From contig NZ_CP074127.1 in assembly GCF_018282095.1 (NCBI RefSeq), positions 1 through 64,000 of the forward strand: DNA of 64,000 bases, written 5' to 3'. The notes beneath the pieces were generated by a model. It had not been told where the DNA came from and did no database searches. It saw only the letters and a list, made by a program, of their open reading frames with translations. The DNA comes from Pseudovibrio brasiliensis (GTDB lineage: Bacteria > Pseudomonadota > Alphaproteobacteria > Rhizobiales > Stappiaceae). The translations under genes and the position numbers were made by a program. Below are positions 57,432 to 64,000 of this stretch, piece by piece; the stretch's first letter is position 1; each line of letters opens with the position of its first letter.

Positions 57432-59105
57432 ATGCATATCAAAAGTATCAGCTCATCACTTTCTGTCTGTCCGCAGATCACTGCGCAAGACGTTCAGAAG
57501 ATTGCGGACCTGGGCTTCCGCAGTATCATTTGTAACCGTCCCGATGGGGAAGGTGCAGACCAGCCGGTGTTTGACGAGATTGAAGCAGCGGCGAAAAAGC
57601 TGGGTCTGGAAACCCGCTATCTGCCGGTGATTTCCGGTAAGGTGTCTGATGAAGATGCCGATGCCTTTGGCAAGGCAATGAACGAAATTCCGCGTCCTGT
57701 ACTGGCCTACTGCCGTACTGGCACGCGCTGCGCCACACTTTGGTCTCTCAGTCAGGCTGAGACACTGGCGGTCTCTGACATTCTGGCAGCAACCAAATCT
57801 GCTGGCTATGACATGGCAGGCGTTGTACGCCGCATTGCCAATGGCGGCAAAACCCCGACAGATCGCGCAGATGCGTCCTATGACGTTGTGATTGTTGGTG
57901 GGGGTGCAGCGGGCATCGCCGTAGCTGCCAGCCTGAAATCCCGAAAGAGCGATCTTGATATCGCTGTGATTGATCCTGCTGATATTCATTACTATCAGCC
58001 GGGTTGGACCATGGTTGGCGGTGGCGTCTTTAAAGCCTCCCAGACCGCCAAAACCATGGGTTCCCTGATACCGCGAGGCGTGCACTGGCTCAAATCCGCG
58101 GTGGCTGCGTTTGAACCGCAGGACAATGCGGTCATTCTGGATGGCTGCCGGGTCGTGAAATACGATCGCCTTGTGGTGTGCCCCGGTCTGAAGCTGGACT
58201 GGCACAAGGTGGAAGGTCTTGTGTCCACGCTTGGCAAGCACGGCGTAACCTCCAACTACCGCTATGATCTGGCGCCCTACACCTGGGAGCTGGTCAGCGG
58301 CATGAAAGAGGGCCGTGCGCTCTTCACCCAGCCGCCGATGCCGATCAAATGCGCCGGTGCTCCGCAGAAAGCGCTTTATCTTTCAGGCGATTACTGGCGT
58401 AAGCAAGGCGTGCTGAAGAACATCGACATCCAGTTCCACAACGCTGGTGGTGTTCTGTTTGGCGTGAAGGAATACGTGCCTGCGCTTGAGAAGTACATTG
58501 ATCTGTACGACGCAAACCTCAACTTCTTCAACAATCTGGTTGCCATTGATGGGCCAGCGAAGAAAGCGTGGTTTGATGTGGCCAAGCCGGATACGCCGGT
58601 GGAGCGGGTGGAAGTGGACTTCGACATGATCCACGTCTGCCCACCGCAGTCTGCACCGGATTTCATCCGCGTCTCGCCGCTGGCTGATACGGCAGGTTGG
58701 GTAGATGTGGACCACATCACCCTGCGCCACAAGACCTACACCAACATCTGGTCACTGGGTGATGTGATGAACGCGCCCAACGCAAAGACAGCTGCGGCTG
58801 CCCGCATGCAGGCACCGATTGTTGCAGAAAATCTTGTGGCCGATGTGGAAGGCAAGACGCCATCAGCGCAGTACAACGGCTATGGCTCCTGCCCGCTGAC
58901 TGTTGAGCGTGGCAAGATTGTTCTGGCCGAGTTCGGGTACGGCGGCACTTTGCTGCCGAGCTTCCCAACATGGCTGCTGGATGGCACCAAACCAACTCGT
59001 GCTGCGTGGATCCTGAAAGAGCAGATCCTGCCACCGGTCTACTGGTGGGCGATGCTGCGCGGCAAGGAATGGATGATCAAGCCTGAGAAAGTTAGCGCAA
59101 GCTAA
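57432..59105 (+). CDS. DUF442-SQR fusion, sulfide:quinone oxidoreductase
   Basis: 557 residues. Residues 1-140 form a DUF442/beta-lactamase-hydrolase-like phosphatase fold with the loop AYCRTGTRC (Cys 94). Residues about 150-540 form a flavoprotein: DVVIVGGGAAGIAVAASL for FAD, PPMPIKCAGAPQKALYL with the redox Cys of SQR, and IWSLGDVMNAPNAKTAAAAR. In mitochondrial SQR the latter reads GDCTN, so the second Cys is elsewhere. The enzyme oxidises sulfide and passes electrons to quinone; the DUF442 part perhaps handles persulfide. ATG 57432 follows GAGGAGGGG. Confidence 0.9.
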   Translation: MHIKSISSSLSVCPQITAQDVQKIADLGFRSIICNRPDGEGADQPVFDEIEAAAKKLGLETRYLPVISGKVSDEDADAFGKAMNEIPRPVLAYCRTGTRCATLWSLSQAETLAVSDILAATKSAGYDMAGVVRRIANGGKTPTDRADASYDVVIVGGGAAGIAVAASLKSRKSDLDIAVIDPADIHYYQPGWTMVGGGVFKASQTAKTMGSLIPRGVHWLKSAVAAFEPQDNAVILDGCRVVKYDRLVVCPGLKLDWHKVEGLVSTLGKHGVTSNYRYDLAPYTWELVSGMKEGRALFTQPPMPIKCAGAPQKALYLSGDYWRKQGVLKNIDIQFHNAGGVLFGVKEYVPALEKYIDLYDANLNFFNNLVAIDGPAKKAWFDVAKPDTPVERVEVDFDMIHVCPPQSAPDFIRVSPLADTAGWVDVDHITLRHKTYTNIWSLGDVMNAPNAKTAAAARMQAPIVAENLVADVEGKTPSAQYNGYGSCPLTVERGKIVLAEFGYGGTLLPSFPTWLLDGTKPTRAAWILKEQILPPVYWWAMLRGKEWMIKPEKVSAS

Positions 59106-59195
59106 AATACAAGTTGCGGCCTTTGCTGAAACAATATCATGTATCCGGGGGAGCTTCTTCCCCGGATTAATCAAAAGCACTTTGAAGGCAGACCC

Positions 59196-60944
59196 ATGTT
59201 TTCCTCGGCCTTTCGGCGATACCTGCCCGTTTTCGATTGGGGCAGAAACTATAATAAAGACAGTTTTTCCAATGACATGATTGCTGCGGTGATTGTGACG
59301 ATCATGCTGATCCCGCAATCTCTTGCTTACGCCCTGCTTGCCGGTCTGCCGCCGGAAATGGGGCTCTACGCATCCATCCTTCCGATTATTCTCTACGCAA
59401 TTTTCGGCACCAGCCGCGCTTTGGCCGTTGGCCCTGTGGCTGTTGTTTCTCTGATGACGGCCGCTTCCATTGGTCAAATCGCAGAAAGCGGAACCGCTGG
59501 CTACGCCATTGCCGCGTTGACGCTTGCAATGCTCTCTGGCGGCATTTTGCTGCTGATGGGCGTGTTCAAGCTCGGCTTCCTTGCCAACTTCCTCTCTCAC
59601 CCTGTGATCGCGGGTTTCATCACCGCCTCCGGTGTTCTGATCGCCAGCAGCCAGCTCAAGCACATACTGGGCGTGGATGCCAAAGGACACACATTGGTGG
59701 AGATTGTTGTGTCCATCTTTGAGCATCTGGGTGAGGTGAATTTGGCAACGCTTCTGATTGGTGTGTCCGCCACGCTGTTCCTGTTCTGGGTGCGCAAGGG
59801 CATGAAGCCTATGCTGCTGGAGATGGGGCTGAAACCGCGTCTTGCTGATGTTCTCACCAAAGCTGGCCCGGTGGGCGCCGTTGTGGTGACAACCGCTGTT
59901 GTCTGGATTTTCGGGCTCGACCAGTCTGGCGTGAAAATCGTCGGTTCTGTGCCACAAAGCCTGCCACCGCTGACCATGCCAAGCTTCTCCAGCGAGTTGA
60001 TCGGTGCTCTGTTTGTGCCAGCTCTGCTCATTTCCATCATCGGCTTTGTGGAGTCTGTTTCTGTTGCTCAGACGCTTGCTGCCAAAAAGCGCCAGCGCAT
60101 TGATCCGGATCAGGAGCTGATCGGTCTGGGCGCTGCCAACATCGGCGCAGCCTTCACGGGTGGTTATCCGGTGACCGGCGGTTTTGCCCGTTCTGTGGTG
60201 AACTTTGATGCGGGGGCGGAAACGCCAGCGGCGGGTGCTTACACAGCGGTTGGCCTTGCCATCGCTGCTGTTTCTCTCACGCCTCTCATCTTCTTCTTAC
60301 CCAAGGCAACATTGGCGGCGACCATCATTGTGGCTGTGCTTTCCTTGGTGGATTTTAGCATCCTCAAGCACAGCTGGAGCTACTCCAAGTCAGACTTCTC
60401 AGCGGTGGCTGCAACCATTCTGTTGACGCTTGGTTTTGGTGTTGAAACAGGTGTGTCTGCGGGTGTGATCTTGTCTATCGCGCTCTACCTTTACAAGACC
60501 TCACGGCCTCACATTGCTGAGGTTGGTCTGGTGCCGGGAACTGAGCACTTCCGCAACATCAACCGACACGAGGTGCTCACCAGCCCACAGCTGCTGACCA
60601 TCCGCATTGATGAGAGCCTCTATTTCGCCAACGCACGGTTTCTGGAGGATTACATCTATGATCGCGCGGTGGATGATGACTGCCTTAAGCATGTGGTGCT
60701 GCAATGTTCCGCGGTGAATGAGGTGGACTTCAGCGCTCTGGAATCTCTGGAAGCCATCAACCATCGCCTGCAGGATGCCGGTATCCAGCTGCATCTTTCT
60801 GAAGTGAAAGGCCCGGTGATGGATCGTCTGCAACGCTCGCATTTTCTGGATGAGCTCTCTGGCCGGGTGTTCCTCTCGCAATATCAAGCGCAAGAGGAAC
60901 TCGCTTCCGTCTGTACCCGCCAAACAGCTCAAGCTCCTGCCTGA
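59196..60944 (+). CDS. SulP family anion permease with STAS domain
   Basis: 582 residues. About 11-12 membrane helices with the SulP motif DMIAAVIVTIMLIPQSLAYALLAGLPPEMGLYASILPIILYAIFGTSR, then the C-terminal STAS domain (about 440-550: LTIRIDESLYFANARFLEDYI...VVLQCSAVNEVDFSALESLEAINHRL). It moves sulfate, bicarbonate or related anions. Last gene of the sulfide operon; here it likely exports or takes up sulfate/sulfite produced by the pathway. ATG 59196 has GAAGG upstream; a longer frame to 59139 is not family-like. Confidence 0.92.
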   Translation: MFSSAFRRYLPVFDWGRNYNKDSFSNDMIAAVIVTIMLIPQSLAYALLAGLPPEMGLYASILPIILYAIFGTSRALAVGPVAVVSLMTAASIGQIAESGTAGYAIAALTLAMLSGGILLLMGVFKLGFLANFLSHPVIAGFITASGVLIASSQLKHILGVDAKGHTLVEIVVSIFEHLGEVNLATLLIGVSATLFLFWVRKGMKPMLLEMGLKPRLADVLTKAGPVGAVVVTTAVVWIFGLDQSGVKIVGSVPQSLPPLTMPSFSSELIGALFVPALLISIIGFVESVSVAQTLAAKKRQRIDPDQELIGLGAANIGAAFTGGYPVTGGFARSVVNFDAGAETPAAGAYTAVGLAIAAVSLTPLIFFLPKATLAATIIVAVLSLVDFSILKHSWSYSKSDFSAVAATILLTLGFGVETGVSAGVILSIALYLYKTSRPHIAEVGLVPGTEHFRNINRHEVLTSPQLLTIRIDESLYFANARFLEDYIYDRAVDDDCLKHVVLQCSAVNEVDFSALESLEAINHRLQDAGIQLHLSEVKGPVMDRLQRSHFLDELSGRVFLSQYQAQEELASVCTRQTAQAPA

Positions 60945-60974
60945 TTACCCCCCCTTATCAGGCAGTGCGAAGAG

Positions 60975-61004
60975 ACCCCGTGGATCCCCTCCACGGGGTT
61001 TTTG
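60975..61004 (+). terminator. rho-independent terminator of the sulfide operon
   Basis: accccgtgga and tccacggggt pair in a 10-bp stem with a 5-base loop, followed by TTTTTG. It ends the operon 30 bp after the SulP stop. Confidence 0.88.
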
Positions 61005-61076
61005 TGTTTATGAGATAGCTTCGCGGCAGGATTATCCAAGTCTCCCACTTGCCGATCAGCCTTCCTGATTTATGCT

Positions 61077-61703
61077 ATGTGGCAAGATGTTAGGTGCGGA
61101 TGGGAATGGGATGCGGCTGTGGGGCGTAAGAGCTTAAAGGTAGAGAACACCAACCGGATCCTCGATGCTTTTGAGCGATGCATTGAGGCCTATGGCTTGC
61201 GCGGAGCAACGCTGGAAGTGGTTGCCAAACAGGCGGAGATGGACCGGCGCATGGTGCTCCATTACGTCGGCAAGCGTGAGGCCTTGGTGGCTGCACTGGT
61301 GGAGCGGATTGTTGCGCGCTTTGAAGAGAACGCACTGGACTTTCTACGAGATCAAGAGAGTGAGGATCTGCAAAGCGTTCTGCTGGAGTATCTATTCAGC
61401 TCAGAGTTCAACACACACCCAAGTACGCGATTGGTCGCTGCCTTGCTGCCGGAAGCGCTGCATGATGACCAGATCCGGCCTGCGGTGAAATCCATCTATG
61501 ATGCCTTCCACCAAAGCGTTGCGGGCTTCCTGCGAGAGATTGCTCCTCAGGCAGACGAAAGCCGTTTGGAGCACACAGCATTCCAGATCATGTCGCTTTC
61601 TTTCGGTGGCGGCTGGATGACCAACATCGGTTTCCAGCCAACTCTGACCGAGGCGAACAAGGCACTGGCGAAGACGCTGCTAACCGACCTTGCAGCCTCT
61701 TGA
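61077..61703 (+). CDS. TetR family regulator
   Basis: 208 residues if started at ATG 61077; GTG 61119 with GGGA upstream is an option that removes 14 non-HTH residues. HTH: TNRILDAFERCIEAYGLRGATLEVVAKQAEMDRRMVLHYVGKREALVAALVE. C-terminal effector domain of unknown ligand. It is convergent with the alpha/beta hydrolase gene (7-bp gap), which it may control. Confidence 0.85.
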   Translation: MWQDVRCGWEWDAAVGRKSLKVENTNRILDAFERCIEAYGLRGATLEVVAKQAEMDRRMVLHYVGKREALVAALVERIVARFEENALDFLRDQESEDLQSVLLEYLFSSEFNTHPSTRLVAALLPEALHDDQIRPAVKSIYDAFHQSVAGFLREIAPQADESRLEHTAFQIMSLSFGGGWMTNIGFQPTLTEANKALAKTLLTDLAAS

Positions 61704-61710
61704 GGTGCGA

Positions 61711-62511
61711 TCAGTTCTTTTCCAGCTCTTCTGTTTGCGGGACGATGTTGTTCTCCGCAACCCACTGATCAAACTCACGCATAGTGTTCTTGAGTTCTTT
61801 GCCCACCATCATCACGTGATCTGATTCCGGCAGAACGACAAGCTTGCCGTTCTTTTTGTAGCGGTTGGCGGTGACGCGGGCGATGCGTGGGGCGACGACA
61901 CGGTCTTTGGCGCCGCCGAGGATGAGCACGGGGGCGGTGATTGCATTCACGTCCACCCAGGAGGACCGCTGCGGATCAAGGAACCAAAAGCCCATATCCA
62001 TGTAGGCGCGGCCAGATTCCAGCTTGAGAGAATAGAAGAACTCTTTCGCCTTCTCTTCAGTCTGCTCGTTGACCACGGACCAGCGGAACTCCTCCCAATG
62101 GGGGTAGAGCGGTTTGCGCCAGAAACCCCATTGCAGGAAGTGTTTGTAAAACGTGCGCAGCATGGATGGGTAGAACGGGAACATACCCCAGGCAGGTGCC
62201 GGGGAAAGCAACAGAACGCCTTTGTTTTCAACGCGTGCAGCCACAAGTTGAGCCAGCAGGCCACCCATGGAAACCCCGCCAATGATAGGTGGTTCATCCA
62301 GGGTTTTCACGAAGTCCACCAGATCATTCACATAATCCAGCAGCCGCACCGTACCCAGTTTGAGCGCCCCTTCCCAAACGGGTAGATCGTGATACCGCAG
62401 AATTGGCGTGTGCACGGTGTAGCCGCGTGCTTCTAGCTCTGCGCGCATCTCATCCCAGTTGCTGGCATGCCCCCACGTGCCATGGATGAGAACAATCTCT
62501 TTCTTAGCCAT
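61711..62511 (-). CDS. alpha/beta hydrolase
   Basis: 266 residues: VLIHGTWGHASNWDEMRAELEARGYTVHTPILRYHD, the nucleophile elbow GGVSMGGLLAQLVAARV (Ser), the acid region LILGGAKDRVVAP and the His in LPESDHVMMVGKE. A helical lid around MFPFYPSMLRTFYKHFLQWGFWRKP. No signal peptide. It resembles small lipases/esterases or carboxylesterase-like enzymes; substrate unknown. GGGGCGAAGAG lies before the start (minus strand). Confidence 0.88.
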   Translation of the reverse strand: MAKKEIVLIHGTWGHASNWDEMRAELEARGYTVHTPILRYHDLPVWEGALKLGTVRLLDYVNDLVDFVKTLDEPPIIGGVSMGGLLAQLVAARVENKGVLLLSPAPAWGMFPFYPSMLRTFYKHFLQWGFWRKPLYPHWEEFRWSVVNEQTEEKAKEFFYSLKLESGRAYMDMGFWFLDPQRSSWVDVNAITAPVLILGGAKDRVVAPRIARVTANRYKKNGKLVVLPESDHVMMVGKELKNTMREFDQWVAENNIVPQTEELEKN

Positions 62512-62760
62512 CTCTTCGCCCCTCCCAGTGCAAAGTTTATCCCATCAAGCCTAGCTTATGCCCGTCCCAACAGGCAGAGCGTTGTATAATAGATTCCCTA
62601 TGATGGGAATTTATGCAGAAATGACGAGAAGGGTCAACACTACGCCAACAGATGCTAATGGTGCAGTCCGAGAGAAATAGCGGGTGTCGGGCATTGGCTG
62701 GGATGGAGTAAGTTGGTGTTGTTCGGCTGATTTTAGCGTTTGTAGCAGGCGCCCTTCTCT

Positions 62761-64000
62761 ATGAAAGATAGCGAGACTTCTCAGCTTCAAAAAGGAGCAG
62801 CGGGCTGGTTTTTACTGGCAACGCTTGGGGTTTCCTATGTGATTTCGGGCAGCTTTGCGGGGTGGAACTTTGGGTTCGCGGTGACAAGCTGGTTCGGCAT
62901 GATCATCGCCGTGGCGCTGATGGGGCTCATGTACTTCTGCCTTGTCCTGTGCCTTGCGGAGATGTCTGCGGCTTTGCCGAGTGCTGCGGGTGGGTACCGG
63001 ATTTCGCGGAAGGTTATGGGTGATACTGGAGGCTTTGCGACGGCGCTTGCGGTTTTGCTGGAGTACTCCATCGCGCCGGCAGCCATTGTGATCTTCATCG
63101 GCCAGTATCTTGAAGCGCTGCTGGGGATCAATGGACCTGTTGTCTACGCGGTGTTCTATCTCCTGTTTATCGGAGTACATCTGCTTGGCGCGGGTGAAGC
63201 CCTGCGGTTTATGCTGGTGGTAACGGCCTTTGCGGTGCTTGCCATCGCGATTACTCTGATCACCCTCGGCCCCCACTTCAGCCTCGCAAATCTGGTGATT
63301 GCTGACAGCCCTGAGCCGGCACCGCAAAACCTTCTCGCGTTTGATGCAGTGTCTGTTTGGACGGCGTTTCCGTTTGCGATGTGGCTGTTTCTCGCTGTGG
63401 AGGGGGTGCCGCTGGCGGCTGAGGAGGCCAAAGACCCTGCTGTGGATCTGCCGCGCGGGATTATCGCGGCTATGCTCTTTCTGCTGATAAGCGCGTTCCT
63501 GATTGTCGTGTTCGTTCCTGGTGCCGCAACGTCTGAAGAGGTCGGCGATTATGGTGCTCCGCTGGTGGATGCGATGAAGCATGTGCTGGGGGAAGATTCT
63601 GTTTTGGCAGACTTTGTCAATTTGGTGGGGCTGGCCGGGTTGATTGCCTCGTTCTTCTCCATCATCTTTGGCTACAGCCGTCTGGTCTTTGCCATGTCGC
63701 GGGAAGGGTATCTGCCGCGTTTCATGTCTGCGATCAGTTCGCGAAAAGTGCCTCACTGGGCGCTGATCATTCCCGGTGTGATCGGGTTCATTTGTTCGCT
63801 GACCGGGAAGGGGGAGCTGATGATCAATATCGCGGTCATTGGAGCGACGCTTTCTTACGCGCTACAAAGCATCAGCTACATTTTGTTGAAGAGAAATCAT
63901 GCTGATTTACATCGACCTTATAGCGCACCGGGCGGACAGAAGACGGCCTATGTTACGCTAGCACTCTCACTTTTAGCGCTCACTTCCTGCTTTGCGTATG
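62761..64000 (+). CDS. ethanolamine permease (partial, cut by window end)
   Basis: The frame is open from ATG 62761 to the end of the window (413 codons, C terminus missing). The protein begins MKDSETSQLQKGAAGWFLLATLG, then VSYVISGSFAGWNFGF; LAEMSAALPSAAGGYRISRKVMGDTGGF and LEYSIAPAAIVIFIGQYL follow, as in the ethanolamine permeases of the APC superfamily. Middle segments include WLFLAVEGVPLAAEEAKDPAVDLPRGI. It imports ethanolamine by cation coupling; its ammonia-lyase genes may lie beyond the window. About 250 bp separate it from the divergent hydrolase gene. Confidence 0.88.
   Translation, partial: MKDSETSQLQKGAAGWFLLATLGVSYVISGSFAGWNFGFAVTSWFGMIIAVALMGLMYFCLVLCLAEMSAALPSAAGGYRISRKVMGDTGGFATALAVLLEYSIAPAAIVIFIGQYLEALLGINGPVVYAVFYLLFIGVHLLGAGEALRFMLVVTAFAVLAIAITLITLGPHFSLANLVIADSPEPAPQNLLAFDAVSVWTAFPFAMWLFLAVEGVPLAAEEAKDPAVDLPRGIIAAMLFLLISAFLIVVFVPGAATSEEVGDYGAPLVDAMKHVLGEDSVLADFVNLVGLAGLIASFFSIIFGYSRLVFAMSREGYLPRFMSAISSRKVPHWALIIPGVIGFICSLTGKGELMINIAVIGATLSYALQSISYILLKRNHADLHRPYSAPGGQKTAYVTLALSLLALTSCFAY

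Noticed and set aside
58863-59957. 364-codon open frame on the minus strand
   Set aside because: Antisense to the SQR and SulP genes; His/Gln/Asn-rich shadow without domain motifs.
62812-63756. 314-codon open frame on the minus strand
   Set aside because: It is antisense to the ethanolamine permease, whose membrane-protein codons give a long His/Arg/Gln-rich shadow; no motif and no ribosome binding site.
1-64000. tRNA genes, CRISPR arrays, transposases or phage genes
   Set aside because: Looked for clover-leaf/T-loop sequences, regularly spaced repeats and DDE or recombinase motifs; none was found by eye.

Overview
The window looks like part of a large repABC-type replicon (megaplasmid or chromid) of a marine, host-associated alphaproteobacterium of the Hyphomicrobiales; gene content and style best match Pseudovibrio or a close relative (family-level inference from repC, base composition and protein style, not a database match). 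The window opens with repC, whose AT-rich internal stretch probably holds the replication origin.

Layout. 0-12 kb: repC, a pair of Nudix genes (one killed by a single in-frame amber codon), an arsR-acr3 arsenite efflux operon with two ArsR-type operators, a CxxC peroxidase-like gene, an MsrQ-like membrane protein, small stress-type genes, a membrane-anchored AraC regulator and a fungal/plant-type P-type proton ATPase. 12-21.5 kb: an acyl-CoA catabolic island with three acyl-CoA dehydrogenases, four SDR/MDR oxidoreductases, a MaoC hydratase and an APH-type kinase. The two promoter regions carry almost identical 20-bp palindromes, so the island is probably one regulon. The kinase plus ACAD10/11-type dehydrogenase suggests 4-hydroxyacyl-CoA catabolism (Lva-like). 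21.6-31 kb: a leftward seven-gene operon with an Opp-type ABC importer, two solute-binding proteins and a cytoplasmic GH95-like (alpha-L-fucosidase family) hydrolase. 31-35 kb: two tandem DUF2946-like proteins, a SprA-related metalloprotease, a TetR regulator and a mini mercury module (merR, merT, GDCCVxC protein) with a classic 19-bp-spacer promoter but no merA. 35-50 kb: an 832-residue coiled-coil protein, then many single small genes for redox, regulation and unknown roles.

50-54 kb holds the most unusual genes: a protein-kinase-like protein with acidic repeats and two PPxY motifs, followed by a paralogue that has lost the catalytic residues (a kinase/pseudokinase pair). Both share a short N-terminal motif around a Trp with the distant 832-residue coiled-coil protein. 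I infer that these three form a family of exported, host-directed proteins; no secretion apparatus is visible here. 54-61 kb: a Crp/Fnr regulator, a methyltransferase-sialyltransferase (GT29) fusion, and a sulfide/persulfide oxidation operon (DUF2892, MBL-fold dioxygenase, DUF442-SQR fusion, SulP permease). 61-64 kb: TetR regulator, alpha/beta hydrolase and the start of an ethanolamine permease cut by the window end.

No tRNA, rRNA, CRISPR array, transposase or integrase was recognised. All family calls rest on reading protein motifs by eye; no searches were run.
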